This document shows, piece after piece, positions 1 through 8,860 of a stretch of DNA of 64,000 nucleotides; position 1 is the stretch's first letter, and each line of letters begins with the position of its first letter. Origin of the DNA: Spirochaetota bacterium (GTDB lineage: Bacteria; Spirochaetota; UBA4802; UB4802); assembly GCA_040756435.1 (NCBI GenBank), contig JBFLZD010000012.1, positions 1-64,000 on the forward strand, written 5' to 3'. The notes under the pieces were generated by a model. It was given only the letters and a program-made list of their open reading frames with translations. It was not told the origin of the DNA and ran no database searches. A program made the position numbers and the translations under genes.

Positions 1-70
1 GAAAATTCCTGCATGAAAATGAGTAGTAAATGGGATTTTTTAATTTTTTTCAGTATCAAGTACTTAAAAT

Positions 71-109
71 AAAAAAAAAGGCCGTCCCATAGTTTGTTTT
101 GAGACGGCC
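71..109 (-). terminator. Rho-independent terminator for the sigma/FecR operon
   Basis: Read on the minus strand, the arms GGCCGTC (103-109) and GACGGCC (80-86) form a 7-bp stem, followed by a run of nine T (71-79). It lies about 185 bases after the stop of the FecR-type gene. The loop carries the TTTGTTTTGAGACGG string that also forms one end of the repeats near 46.97 kb and 48.27 kb, so this terminator may be a repeat-end remnant. Confidence 0.75.
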
Positions 110-293
110 CCTATATTCATTATGAAAATTTTTAAGGAATTATTACTGAAAAAGTTTAGTACCTTTGTCACAGAATATTGTAGCCTTTTATTATGAACAG
201 TATTTAAAGGTATTCAATAAAAAAACTAATTTTTATAGTAATGTCCATCATTTTTGTTAGTAGAAATTTGCAGTTTGACAACAATTTTGTAAT

Positions 294-2096
294 TTATAAC
301 CGCAAGGCAAGGAAGCTGTTTCCTGAGCGAATATAAACTGTTTTAGGTGTTACTGACAGTATTTCAGTATTTCTGGTAGGTAACGTATACGACCATAATA
401 CTTCACCGCTATCAGAAATTTGATAAAAAACATTCTCAGCTATACAGACAATTCCCTTTGAGGTATATTGTAATGAATGTATTTCTTTGCCGGGATTTAT
501 ACGCCACTCTAACGTTCCGTTAGTTGTGATTTTACCTAATGTACCCTTAGCGGTTGCAAATACTATCCCTTGAGGATGTTCTACTGCTGCCACTATCTCA
601 CTGTCGTCATGTCTCCATATAATTTCATCCCGTAAAAGATGAATTTTTTGGATAGAAGCAGGTGTTACTATATATATTTCAGGGTAACGGGCAAAAATAC
701 CATTATCCAGAACCTTCCCAATATGTTTCCTGTAAATGCTGACACCTAACACAATATCTATTGCATACAGATATCCATCAGCAGTTACGACACATACCAT
801 CTGACCAAATGAAATGGGCCTTGAAACAATTGGAGCATTGCAATCAACCCTGTGCAGTATCTTGCCATTTTTACTAATAAAATACAGTAAGCCTTTTGTG
901 GTTGGAATTACCAGTTTATCACGTATCTGGACAATACTATCGCCAATACTATTCCCTTCAATTTCTATGGCCCATTTACTGTTGCCTTTTGTATCAAGAG
1001 CCTGCAACATTTTACTCTGAAAAATAATAAAATCATCCCATATATATGGTTTAGATAATGGATAAAAATCCTGCGTCCATTTTATAAGATTATTCTCACA
1101 ATAATAGATGCTGTTATTTGTTGTTACAACTACAGCATTCCTGAATGGCGTGATAGAAACAATAGGATAAAGATCATTAATACTGGAAGGTTTTTCCTCA
1201 TCAATGACAACTTCACTCACATCCTGATTAAGCGCATGAAGGACGTTTATCGCTTTTTCATCTGCTACGGATACAGGAATCGATTCCTGAATTGCTTCAT
1301 CCAGTGATACCTTTTTTTCTCTAATAGCTTTTTGTATGGTTCTCAGTGTACGGGTATCGATAACACAGGATTTTCCTCCATCAACCACAACACCTGTAAT
1401 ATCTTCCTGTTGGCTATCCTGTAAGCGTGGCGATAGAATCACCTTGCCATCAAGCACAACCAGTTTGGTTGACTGGCTATCGGATTTTACCAGAAAAGAA
1501 GTTCCGCGAATACCTGCAACTGCAGTTTTTGTTTTTACTAAAACACTATCTCCTTTTTGCAATTTCTGCACTGTTGCATAAAGTATACCTTTATCCATTG
1601 AAGTAGCAAGCGATAGCACCTGTTTTTGTTGCAGAGAATCAAGTGAAACTTTAGAATTTGCGTCAATATGTAATGTTGCTGAGCCAATCTCTATTACCGC
1701 CATTGAGCTTTTATCACATACAATAATATCAGATTGCAACACTTCCATACCGTTGGTAAGATGAATATTTTCCTTACCCCTTTGTATCATAACATTGCCA
1801 ACAACAGCTTTACATAGTGCATGCGATTGAGCAGGTTTTTCCATAAAGCGGTTAAAAAGTACAATACCAAATATAACAATAGCAGCTACTCCTGCCGCAA
1901 CAACTGAAAGTATCTGTTTTGAATATGATTTTGATGTTCTTGACTGTTCAATGATATCGTTATACGTACCTGTGTCACGCAAGGCAGGTAATGATGATTG
2001 CCAGTTATGCAGTAATGTAAACAAAGCATCTGCCGAATCACCGGCATACCCGGCTATTTCTGAATACAGTTCTTTATCATCAGCCCATCTATTCAT
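294..2096 (-). CDS. FecR-domain protein with C-terminal PQQ-like beta-propeller
   Basis: This 600-residue protein sits 56 bases downstream of an ECF-type sigma factor gene and is probably its membrane-bound partner. A short cytoplasmic N-terminus (about 1-58) is followed by one membrane helix (about 60-82) and a FecR domain (about 95-225) containing the family-typical AVAGIRGTSF stretch. Residues about 300-600 form repeats resembling PQQ/quinoprotein propeller blades, with recurring short hydrophobic strands and G-rich turns. Classical FecR proteins relay an outer-membrane signal to a sigma factor. Here the propeller may be the periplasmic sensor or a scaffold, which is inference. No TonB receptor gene is adjacent, so the inducing signal is unknown. 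The start is the ATG at 2096, preceded by a modest AGGA. Confidence 0.8.
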   Translation of the reverse strand: MNRWADDKELYSEIAGYAGDSADALFTLLHNWQSSLPALRDTGTYNDIIEQSRTSKSYSKQILSVVAAGVAAIVIFGIVLFNRFMEKPAQSHALCKAVVGNVMIQRGKENIHLTNGMEVLQSDIIVCDKSSMAVIEIGSATLHIDANSKVSLDSLQQKQVLSLATSMDKGILYATVQKLQKGDSVLVKTKTAVAGIRGTSFLVKSDSQSTKLVVLDGKVILSPRLQDSQQEDITGVVVDGGKSCVIDTRTLRTIQKAIREKKVSLDEAIQESIPVSVADEKAINVLHALNQDVSEVVIDEEKPSSINDLYPIVSITPFRNAVVVTTNNSIYYCENNLIKWTQDFYPLSKPYIWDDFIIFQSKMLQALDTKGNSKWAIEIEGNSIGDSIVQIRDKLVIPTTKGLLYFISKNGKILHRVDCNAPIVSRPISFGQMVCVVTADGYLYAIDIVLGVSIYRKHIGKVLDNGIFARYPEIYIVTPASIQKIHLLRDEIIWRHDDSEIVAAVEHPQGIVFATAKGTLGKITTNGTLEWRINPGKEIHSLQYTSKGIVCIAENVFYQISDSGEVLWSYTLPTRNTEILSVTPKTVYIRSGNSFLALRL

Positions 2097-2152
2097 AACA
2101 ATCCTATAATCACAGTATATCTCTCTTTCAACACCCAGTTATACATGAAATG

Positions 2153-2722
2153 TTATATGGCTCCCCTTTTTTTAAGAAAGTCCGTGATATACATGATAGC
2201 TCTTTCCATACGCCATTTTGCAGTGCGTTCTGAAATATTTAAAATTGTTGCAATATCACTATATTGCAATTGCTGCCCAAACCGTAACAGGAATACTTCC
2301 CTAAATTTATCAGTTAATGTATCAACAGCTAAAGAAAACTCTTGAGCCAATTCATTATCAATGATATGTTCTTCAGGTGTTTTTACCCCTTCTGCCTGTA
2401 TCAGACGCTGTTCTTCCCTTTCAATCATGGTATCAGTTTTACGTACTTTATACCTGTGATTCTTGGCACAATTAATTGCAATCTTATAGATCCATGAAGA
2501 AAATGTGCGCGTAATATCAAACTTATGCAAATGCCTGTAAGCTCTTATAAATACATCGTGCATAAGATCTATTGCGTCTTCCTCATTGTAAACATAGCTA
2601 TATAACAGCTTAAAAATACGTTCAGAATAACGCTGGTAAAGCTCTTCAAATGCCTGGTCATTGCCATCAATCACACACTTAACCAATTCTTCATCTGTCA
2701 GAGCTTTAAAAGTTTGACTCAT
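2153..2722 (-). CDS. ECF-type RNA polymerase sigma factor
   Basis: The 189-residue protein has sigma-70 region 2 (about 25-95, with the DAIDLMHDVFIRAYRHL core and a downstream FSSWIYKIAIN stretch) and region 4 (about 130-185, with a helix-turn-helix around YSDIATILNISERTAKWR). The lack of regions 1 and 3 and the length fit an ECF (RpoE-like) sigma factor. It should direct RNA polymerase to a specific promoter set, likely under control of the FecR-domain protein encoded next. The 90-base gap upstream, after zapA, should hold its promoter, but I cannot assign boxes confidently. Confidence 0.9.
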   Translation of the reverse strand: MSQTFKALTDEELVKCVIDGNDQAFEELYQRYSERIFKLLYSYVYNEEDAIDLMHDVFIRAYRHLHKFDITRTFSSWIYKIAINCAKNHRYKVRKTDTMIEREEQRLIQAEGVKTPEEHIIDNELAQEFSLAVDTLTDKFREVFLLRFGQQLQYSDIATILNISERTAKWRMERAIMYITDFLKKRGAI

Positions 2723-2812
2723 TGTTATTAGTATATATCACTGGAATGTAGTAAAAGTGCAATGCAGGTAAAATTTTTTTTGGATATTTATTATTTCATT
2801 CATACTATCTAT

Positions 2813-3154
2813 TTATAGATGCTGACGGGGTTTCCCGGATATACTGAAAACATCTCCAATCAACCCCTCGTCAAGCATTGAAATGAGCATATTGGTTTTT
2901 TCACGGATTTCATCAGTTGCCATATACTCAGATTCTTTAATCTGAAAGAGTTCGTCCGCAATATTTAGCGCAGCAAGGATTGCAATCTGCAGTGGGCTTG
3001 CATTTGTTATGTTGTTTGCAACATCATCCATTTTTGCGTTAACAAAATCAGCAACTCTTGCTATATAATCAGCTGATGCATCTCCTTCGATTGTATAAAC
3101 CTGCCCCAGTATGGTTACTTTTACCTTATTGGGATTATGCACACCTGATATCAT
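2813..3154 (-). CDS. zapA: Cell division protein ZapA
   Basis: The 113-residue protein has the ZapA layout: an N-terminal beta-rich globular part (VKVTILGQVYTIEGD, about 9-25) followed by a long helix predicted to be a coiled coil, with an ADYIARVADFVNAKMD stretch and the alanine-rich ILAALNIADELF motif. ZapA bundles FtsZ filaments at the division ring. Its ATG overlaps the stop of the upstream coiled-coil gene (ATGA, 3151-3154), so the two are translationally coupled. The length is typical of the family. Confidence 0.85.
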   Translation of the reverse strand: MISGVHNPNKVKVTILGQVYTIEGDASADYIARVADFVNAKMDDVANNITNASPLQIAILAALNIADELFQIKESEYMATDEIREKTNMLISMLDEGLIGDVFSISGKPRQHL

Positions 3155-3786
3155 TTTTCATCATCCTCAATAATTATAAAATCTTCATCATCAGAAATTT
3201 TGTCTTTTGATTCTTTCTTTTCCGTTGTTTCTTCATCAATGATTATCAAATCCCCATCAACATCATCAATAACTATCTCTTCATCTGTATCATCCAGTAA
3301 TACGATTTCATCTTCTTCTGTTGGGAGGGTTTCAACTTCCACATCACCCTTTGAGCCTTGCGTATCATCAATAATGATAATATCCTCTTCTTCTGGTTTC
3401 TCTTCCAGAAATTCCTCTACAGGTTTTGGTTCAGGGCGTTGTGGTTTTGGTTGCTCTGGCTGCGGCTCTGGTTTTGCGTCAAATGCAGGAGCTTTACCCG
3501 ATTTTAATGTATCAAGTTTACCCAGCATTTCAATAATCTTCTTTTCCAGCACTTCCTCGCGCTGCTTAATCTGATAAAGCTCATTGGTAGCATTCTCTAT
3601 CTCCTTTTTAAGCCGTGCTATTTCCTGCTCCTTTTCTTCTAAGCTCAGACGCGCTTCTTCAGCCTGTACTTTTAGCGATTCATTATCTGATTCTAACTTG
3701 GCATTTTCGGCTCTAAGATCTCCAATAAGCTGTAATGCTTTTATAATCCTGCTTTCAAGCTCCTCTAATTGCTGCATTGTAATCAT
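3151..3786 (-). CDS. Coiled-coil protein with acidic tail, coupled to zapA
   Basis: This 211-residue protein has no recognised enzymatic domain. Residues about 1-95 form a long heptad-rich coiled coil. A short proline- and glutamine-rich linker follows (about 100-125), and then a very acidic tail of repeated D/E-rich patches alternating with strings of isoleucine (IIIIDD, EIVLLDD, DLIIIDEE, FIIIEDD). The 4-base overlap with zapA suggests a divisome role, perhaps a ZapB-like partner of ZapA. That role is inference from position and coiled-coil nature, not from sequence similarity. The repeating hydrophobic-acidic tail segments look like several copies of one short binding motif. Confidence 0.7.
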   Translation of the reverse strand: MITMQQLEELESRIIKALQLIGDLRAENAKLESDNESLKVQAEEARLSLEEKEQEIARLKKEIENATNELYQIKQREEVLEKKIIEMLGKLDTLKSGKAPAFDAKPEPQPEQPKPQRPEPKPVEEFLEEKPEEEDIIIIDDTQGSKGDVEVETLPTEEDEIVLLDDTDEEIVIDDVDGDLIIIDEETTEKKESKDKISDDEDFIIIEDDEK

Positions 3787-4048
3787 GAGAAAATCCTCCC
3801 GAATTAATCATTTTATAAAAGTTTTACTGTATTAAATGTCGGCACAAAAAAAACATCAATAAACTAAAATATTATACCATTCATCTAAAAAAAAAATCAG
3901 CATACTTTTAAAAATACTCAATAACTCTGGCAACCGTTTACATTGACTGACAAACAATGTACCAGGTTACCCTTTACATCAGTAACAATAAAGTATAATC
4001 ATCACAGTATAAAATCAAGAGAATTTTTTTAATTTTTATTATAAAAAA

Positions 4049-4981
4049 TTACCATACCGATGCTACCTCTATCCCAATTGCATAACGCAGGGAATAATTA
4101 TAATCTTGCAATGCATTGTATACTAATCCAGAACCAATGTATGTTTTTTCACTAAAAAAATACCGGACACCTAAAGAAATAACCAGAAAGAGTGTATCAT
4201 TATATCCTTTATACAAAACAGGCAATCCATGCTCTCCATATACAGAGCTGTTATTAATCCTATCTCCTACACAAAAGGATACATACGGTATCACAGGGTA
4301 TATCTCATAAACAAAAGTTAAAGAAAAAGAGCCTATATCATCTGATAATTTTTTGTAATAAAGCATACTATCTTTTTTCCATGGGTTTAAACCAAATAAG
4401 CTGCTCCAGGTACTTGAACGAGTTACATTAAACGTAAGCCCTTCAAATACCGATTCACCAGGTTCGGGTATAAATGTATAACAGCCGGAAAATAGTAGAG
4501 TCATTGCATGTTTATTATATGCAGCCACAAAATGTAATGAAAATGTTGTAAATCCTAACTCGGTAGGAAAGGTTTTTTCATTAAAATATGCATCGGGAGC
4601 GGTTGGTAATCCCAATTCAATGAGCATACCTGATGCCACAGTATTCCATAACAGCCCAAAACTGTGCCAGATACCAATTGCGCAATCTCCTATGGTATTG
4701 TTCGATAGTTCATGCAGAGTGGGCTGTAACAGTGAAGCAGAAAACCTGATATCAGTCCCGGGCACTATGCCTGTTTGCATGTGCATGGTTTCTTTGCTAT
4801 ATGTTGATTTTGTTTGAATTACATCTATACCTAAATACCCTTCAATTGAACCCTCATCAACAGTATACATTGAAGGTGTTAATGGCCTGCCGGTAGCCTG
4901 GTTATTGGAGATAGTTACCATAAAAACAAAAAGCGCCACAATAATGGCGCTTGTAATTTCTTGTTTGAATAGCATAATCAA
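4049..4981 (-). CDS. Secreted barrel-like protein of unknown function
   Basis: I do not recognise the family. The 310-residue product begins with a signal-peptide-like helix (about 8-24, cut possibly after NNQA). It is rich in alternating aromatic/hydrophobic strands and ends in a terminal tryptophan, as outer-membrane beta-barrels often do. An integral outer-membrane protein is therefore the best guess. The gene starts 8 bases after the rplT stop and is likely co-transcribed with the ribosomal genes, an odd companion for infC-rpmI-rplT. An alternative start at the third codon (4975) would not change the conclusion. Confidence 0.6.
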   Translation of the reverse strand: MIMLFKQEITSAIIVALFVFMVTISNNQATGRPLTPSMYTVDEGSIEGYLGIDVIQTKSTYSKETMHMQTGIVPGTDIRFSASLLQPTLHELSNNTIGDCAIGIWHSFGLLWNTVASGMLIELGLPTAPDAYFNEKTFPTELGFTTFSLHFVAAYNKHAMTLLFSGCYTFIPEPGESVFEGLTFNVTRSSTWSSLFGLNPWKKDSMLYYKKLSDDIGSFSLTFVYEIYPVIPYVSFCVGDRINNSSVYGEHGLPVLYKGYNDTLFLVISLGVRYFFSEKTYIGSGLVYNALQDYNYSLRYAIGIEVASVW

Positions 4982-4989
4982 TTACATTA

Positions 4990-5346
4990 CTATGCAGCTT
5001 TGTTGGTTACCTTTTCAACAATTGCTTTGAAAGCATTGGTATCGCTAACTGCAAGTTCAGCCAGCATTTTACGATCAATAAGGATATTGGCTTTCTTCAT
5101 ACCGTCAATGAGGCGGCTGTATGAAATACCATAAAGCCGTGCAGCGGCATTAATGCGCATAATCCATAATGCCCTGAAATCTCGCTTTTTACGCCTTCTA
5201 TCCTTATACGAATTCTGCAACTTTTTTCTGCGGGCATCTTTTGCAGTTCGCCACAGGTTTTTACGTGCACCGTAAAAACCTTTAACATCTTTCAATATCT
5301 TTTCTCGTCTTTTATGATGAACCTTACCTGTTGTTGCTCGTGGCAT
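4990..5346 (-). CDS. rplT: 50S ribosomal protein L20
   Basis: The 118-residue product has the standard L20 length and signature: a basic N-terminus (RREKILKDVKGFYGARKN), the FRALWIMRINAAARLYGISYSRLIDG core, and an alanine-rich C-terminus. L20 binds 23S rRNA early in 50S assembly and in several bacteria also represses its own operon. It is the third gene of the conserved infC-rpmI-rplT order. Confidence 0.97.
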   Translation of the reverse strand: MPRATTGKVHHKRREKILKDVKGFYGARKNLWRTAKDARRKKLQNSYKDRRRKKRDFRALWIMRINAAARLYGISYSRLIDGMKKANILIDRKMLAELAVSDTNAFKAIVEKVTNKAA

Positions 5347-5364
5347 AATGTGTACCTCACTGTA

Positions 5365-5562
5365 TTATGAATATGGCAGTAATCGCGCAAAACGCTTTGC
5401 ATCTGAATCAGATACATATGAAGCCTTTCTCAACGCACGTTTGCGCTTTGGGCTTTTTGATTCCAATAGATGGCTTTTCCATCCTTTTGCACGTTTTATC
5501 TTGCCAGTAGCTGTCACTTTAAAACGCTTCTTTGCTCCACTGCTGGTTTTTAACTTGGGCAT
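5365..5562 (-). CDS. rpmI: 50S ribosomal protein L35
   Basis: The 65-residue protein is basic and has L35 family features: [17 protein letters not shown] at the N-terminus, then [12 protein letters not shown] and [20 protein letters not shown]. It lies between infC and rplT, 17 bases after the former and 18 before the latter, in the usual operon order. It is a structural component of the large ribosomal subunit. Confidence 0.97.
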   Translation of the reverse strand: MPKLKTSSGAKKRFKVTATGKIKRAKGWKSHLLESKSPKRKRALRKASYVSDSDAKRFARLLPYS

Positions 5563-5579
5563 CGTATACCTCTCTTCAC

Positions 5580-6137
5580 TTATTGGTTATTGTGCTCCTG
5601 AATCCGCTTCTTCTGTGCAGCTGACATTGGAGCCATTATCATGGTTATATTTCTGCCTTCTTTTGAAGGATTAGTTTCTACTAACGCTACATCTTCTAAA
5701 GCCTGTTTCACATCTTCCAACACCTTGAATCCCAAATCGCTATGCACCACTTCCCTTCCTCTGAACATGACAGTGAATTTTACCTTATTGCCTTCCTCAA
5801 TGAATTCACGTGCGTGGCGCACCTTATGTTGAAAATCATGTATATCAATAGAAGGTCTAAATTTAATCTCTTTTACCTGAATGACCTTCTGTTTCTTTTT
5901 GGCTTCTTTGGCTTTTTTGATTTGCTCAAATTTGAATTTGCTGTAATCTATGATTTTCACAACTGGTGGATCCTGATTGGGCGATATTTCAACTAAATCC
6001 AGCCCTTTATCCTGCGCTTTCTGTAATGCTTCCTGTAATGGAATTACCTGTGGCCCACCATCTTCGCCAACTAAACGAACCATAGAGGCTCGTATCTCCT
6101 CATTTACCCTGAAACGCTTGGTATCAACCCGGTCTAT
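5580..6137 (-). CDS. infC: Translation initiation factor IF-3, starting at an AUA codon
   Basis: The first ATG in this frame (6083) would give 167 residues and cut off the conserved IF-3 N-terminus. Reading upstream without a stop gives [17 protein letters not shown] before that methionine, which is the standard [11 protein letters not shown] segment of IF-3. The most likely start is therefore ATA at 6137-6135, preceded at ideal distance by AAGGAGGG. The full protein has 185 residues, with the N-domain to about 85 and the C-domain ([19 protein letters not shown] and [10 protein letters not shown]) after it. IF-3 discriminates against non-AUG starts, so a non-standard codon on its own mRNA is the known autoregulatory device (AUU in Escherichia coli). 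Confidence 0.9.
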   Translation of the reverse strand: MDRVDTKRFRVNEEIRASMVRLVGEDGGPQVIPLQEALQKAQDKGLDLVEISPNQDPPVVKIIDYSKFKFEQIKKAKEAKKKQKVIQVKEIKFRPSIDIHDFQHKVRHAREFIEEGNKVKFTVMFRGREVVHSDLGFKVLEDVKQALEDVALVETNPSKEGRNITMIMAPMSAAQKKRIQEHNNQ

Positions 6138-6149
6138 GTTACCCTCCTT
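6135..6149 (-). promoter_or_regulatory. Strong Shine-Dalgarno with non-canonical AUA start of infC
   Basis: On the minus strand AAGGAGGG (6142-6149) lies 4-5 bases before ATA (6137-6135). No ATG, GTG or TTG exists in frame between the Shine-Dalgarno and the conserved coding start. The combination of a near-perfect ribosome site with a poor start codon is what an IF-3-sensed autoregulatory switch would look like. Confidence 0.8.
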
Positions 6150-6376
6150 ACACTTTTTCTATACACAAAATTTATAAACTAATTGATATACTATATACCG
6201 TAGTATAGGAAATATTTCAACGAAAAAATTTTCCACATCTTATCACTGTTATATATTAATCAACAACAATTTGTACAAAAACACAAAAAATATTATCTTA
6301 TGCACTGCACCCTTAGGTTACTAAAAGTAGGGTGAATGAACACATCTTCATATTCTGATCACAAGATTACACACAC

Positions 6377-8281
6377 CTATTGTTTATCAGCTATCTGCCT
6401 CTGAATGAATGTAATAAAATCTTCCGTTTTCATTGTTTCAGGCTTCTGCTCGCCTCGTTTACGCACAGCAATAGTATTTTCCTGCATTTCCCTGCCACCA
6501 ATAACACCTATATAGGGAACTTTCTGTTCAATAGCATCACGTATCTTATATTTTATTGTCTCATCACGCAGATCAGTTTTAGCCCGTATTCCCTGCAAGA
6601 GCAGTTTCTTGGCCAGATCTCTTGTATAATCAGCCTGTTCAGGCCCCACATTGACCAGGATTACCTGTACTGGCGACAACCATACAGGAAACCTCCCGGC
6701 ATAATGTTCGGTTAAAATGCCTATGAAGCGCTCCATTGATCCTAACAGTGCCCTGTGTATCATGTACGGCCGGTGCTTCTGTGCATCGCTACCAATATAG
6801 TAAAGGTCAAACCGATCAGGAAGATTGAAATCAAACTGTATGGTGGTCATCTGCCATTCACGGCCCAATGCATCTTTTACTTTAAGGTCAATTTTTGGCC
6901 CATAGAATGCTCCACCACCTTCATCAACTTCTATATCCAGCTTTTCAGCCTCTACAGCTTTTTTTAACGATTCCTGTGCATCTATCCATCGGCTACTATC
7001 GCCCACTGATTTTTCAGGTTTTGTTGCTAAATATGCTTTGATATTGGAAAATCCCAACACCTTCCACATATACAGTGAAAAACGTAACACCTCGCGTACT
7101 TCATCTTCCATTTGTTCAGGAGTACAGAAGATATGCGCATCATCCTGCGTAAACCCGCGCACGCGCAGCAATCCGTGCAACACGCCCGACTTTTCATACC
7201 GGTACACTGTGCCAAGCTCTGCCCACCGCAGCGGCAGATCCCTGTAGGAGTGCAGGCTGGTTTGATAAATCTTGATATGGAAGGGACAGTTCATTGGTTT
7301 TATATAGTAGTCATTGCCATCAATATCCATGGGCGAATACATATTTTCTTTGTAGAAATCTAAATGCCCTGATGTTTCCCACAATGTTGCACGCCCAATA
7401 TGTGGTGTATATAATATCTCATAGCCATTTTTAAAGTGCTCGTCACGCCACCACTGTTCTAAGATTGCCCTTAGCCTTCCACCCTTTGGATGCCAGTAAA
7501 TAAGACCACCGCCTGCATCCTCGTGAATGCTGAATAAATCTAACTCCTTACCTAATATCCTGTGATCGCGCTTTTTTATTTCCTCTAAGAAAGCTAAGTG
7601 CTCTTTAAGCATCTTTTCATCAGGAAAAGCAACACCATAAATGCGCTGCAGCATCTTGTTTTTTTCATCACCACGCCAGTAGGCACCAGCAATACTTAAA
7701 AGCTTAAACGCTTTGATGTAGCCGGTACTGGGAAGATGCGGTCCACGGCATAGATCAACAAAATCGCCCTGTTCATATAATGAAACAATTTCGTCCGATA
7801 GTTCCTGTAACAGTTCAACTTTATAGATTTCACCTAACGTTGAAAATAAATCTATGGCATCCTTTCGCGATAATTCTTTGCGGATAATGGGTATATCCTC
7901 AGTAACTATCTGCTTCATTACCTCTTCTATTTTTTCTAAATCTTCCTGGGTAAAACCGCCGGGTTTATCAAAATCATAGTAAAAACCCGTGTCGATAGCA
8001 GGACCAATAGATACCTTCACTTCAGGGAAAAGCCGTTTTACTGCCTGAGCCATAAGGTGCGATGCAGAATGCCAGAACACATCCCTTCCTTCAGGGCTAT
8101 CAAATGAAACAAGCTCAACCTGTGTGGTGCCGCTTACAGGCGTTCGGAGATCTTTCAGTGCCCCGTTTATTCTGGCTGCAACAGGTTTACTCTTTCCATT
8201 AAGCTGGGCAACAACGTCAAGCAGCGTTTTGCCATCCTGTATTTCCAGTGTTTTCCCGTTTTGTAACTGTACCGTTGCCAT
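6377..8281 (-). CDS. thrS: Threonyl-tRNA synthetase
   Basis: The 634-residue length and domain order match bacterial ThrRS. They are a TGS domain (about 1-62), the second N-terminal editing domain (about 65-225, with HSASHLMAQAVKRLFP, and CRGPHLPSTG near its end), the class II catalytic core (about 240-530) and an anticodon-binding domain (about 535-634). The zinc-binding residues include the Cys of MNCPFHI. The IGGREMQENTIAVRKRG motif near the end is typical. It charges tRNA-Thr. thrS sits upstream of infC, as is common, separated by about 240 bases that hold only a weak 6-bp stem (6308-6334, CACCCT/AGGGTG) of uncertain meaning. The ribosome site (AAAGG) is weak. Confidence 0.97.
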   Translation of the reverse strand: MATVQLQNGKTLEIQDGKTLLDVVAQLNGKSKPVAARINGALKDLRTPVSGTTQVELVSFDSPEGRDVFWHSASHLMAQAVKRLFPEVKVSIGPAIDTGFYYDFDKPGGFTQEDLEKIEEVMKQIVTEDIPIIRKELSRKDAIDLFSTLGEIYKVELLQELSDEIVSLYEQGDFVDLCRGPHLPSTGYIKAFKLLSIAGAYWRGDEKNKMLQRIYGVAFPDEKMLKEHLAFLEEIKKRDHRILGKELDLFSIHEDAGGGLIYWHPKGGRLRAILEQWWRDEHFKNGYEILYTPHIGRATLWETSGHLDFYKENMYSPMDIDGNDYYIKPMNCPFHIKIYQTSLHSYRDLPLRWAELGTVYRYEKSGVLHGLLRVRGFTQDDAHIFCTPEQMEDEVREVLRFSLYMWKVLGFSNIKAYLATKPEKSVGDSSRWIDAQESLKKAVEAEKLDIEVDEGGGAFYGPKIDLKVKDALGREWQMTTIQFDFNLPDRFDLYYIGSDAQKHRPYMIHRALLGSMERFIGILTEHYAGRFPVWLSPVQVILVNVGPEQADYTRDLAKKLLLQGIRAKTDLRDETIKYKIRDAIEQKVPYIGVIGGREMQENTIAVRKRGEQKPETMKTEDFITFIQRQIADKQ

Positions 8282-8308
8282 TTTTAAAAGCCTTTATAAT
8301 AAAAAATT

Positions 8309-8382
8309 GGGCGATACTGGAGTTGAACCAGTGACCTCCTGCGTGTCGAGCAGGCGCTCTAACCAGGCTGAGCTAATCGCCC
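8309..8382 (-). tRNA. tRNA-Val(GAC), with C instead of U at position 33
   Basis: On the minus strand the 74-base cloverleaf is complete: acceptor GGGCGAT/ATCGCCC, D-stem GCTC/GAGC, anticodon stem CCTGC/GCAGG, variable AGGTC, T-stem ACTGG/CCAGT with a TTCAACT loop. The anticodon loop is TCGACAC, so positions 34-36 read GAC (valine, codons GUC/GUU), discriminator A. CCA is not encoded. Position 33, almost universally U, is C here. The gene lies 27 bases upstream of thrS on the same strand and may share its transcript. Confidence 0.85.
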
Positions 8383-8441
8383 ATAAAAAATAGTAATTAC
8401 TTTTAAGGATGCAATGTAAATACGAAAGAGCTTGTTACCTG

Positions 8442-8846
8442 TCAAGACTTTTTCATAAATTCACGCTGTAGTGACAGTATAGCACACAATCCAAAAACCA
8501 CACACCAAATATTAATAAATGCGTTGAGCACTCCATCCATTACTGTGATTGTGTACATGCCATTCTGCCAGTTGAACGCCATATCAAGTAACCCTAAAAA
8601 TATCAATCCACCACTTGCCGGTAAAAGTAGTACCAGTGAGGCTACCCCTTTTTTTATTGCTAGCATGCCACCTATAATTAACGATATGGCCAATACTGTA
8701 TCAGGCACGGGGAAGGAATGTTCATAGGCAAAATAGCATGCTGGCGGATTTTCCGGAGCAAGCCCTACCGTGAAAAAGGCAATCCAGAATAAAAGGATCC
8801 CTATCCCGGTAACTATCGCCAAATATGCTGTTGTTTTTAATGACAT
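8442..8846 (-). CDS. Four-helix membrane protein of unknown function
   Basis: The 134-residue product has four hydrophobic segments (about 7-28, 48-66, 68-88 and 106-126) with short loops and a basic C-terminus. No catalytic or binding motif is visible and I do not recognise the family. A good AGGAGG precedes the ATG at 8846. The gene starts 14 bases after the stop of the SDR gene on the same strand, so the two are probably one operon. The protein may serve the same pathway, but that is inference. Confidence 0.65.
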   Translation of the reverse strand: MSLKTTAYLAIVTGIGILLFWIAFFTVGLAPENPPACYFAYEHSFPVPDTVLAISLIIGGMLAIKKGVASLVLLLPASGGLIFLGLLDMAFNWQNGMYTITVMDGVLNAFINIWCVVFGLCAILSLQREFMKKS

Positions 8847-8860
8847 AAAACCTCCTGTTA

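Noticed and set aside
5580-6083. infC starting at the first ATG (6083)
   Set aside because: It would drop the conserved RVNEEIRA segment and leaves the strong ribosome site unused.
6308-6334. L20- or IF3-type leader or terminator between thrS and infC
   Set aside because: Only a 6-bp stem with a long loop and no T-run; too weak to call.
8281-8441. T-box riboswitch before thrS
   Set aside because: Only 27 bases separate the tRNA from thrS and no T-box motif is seen.
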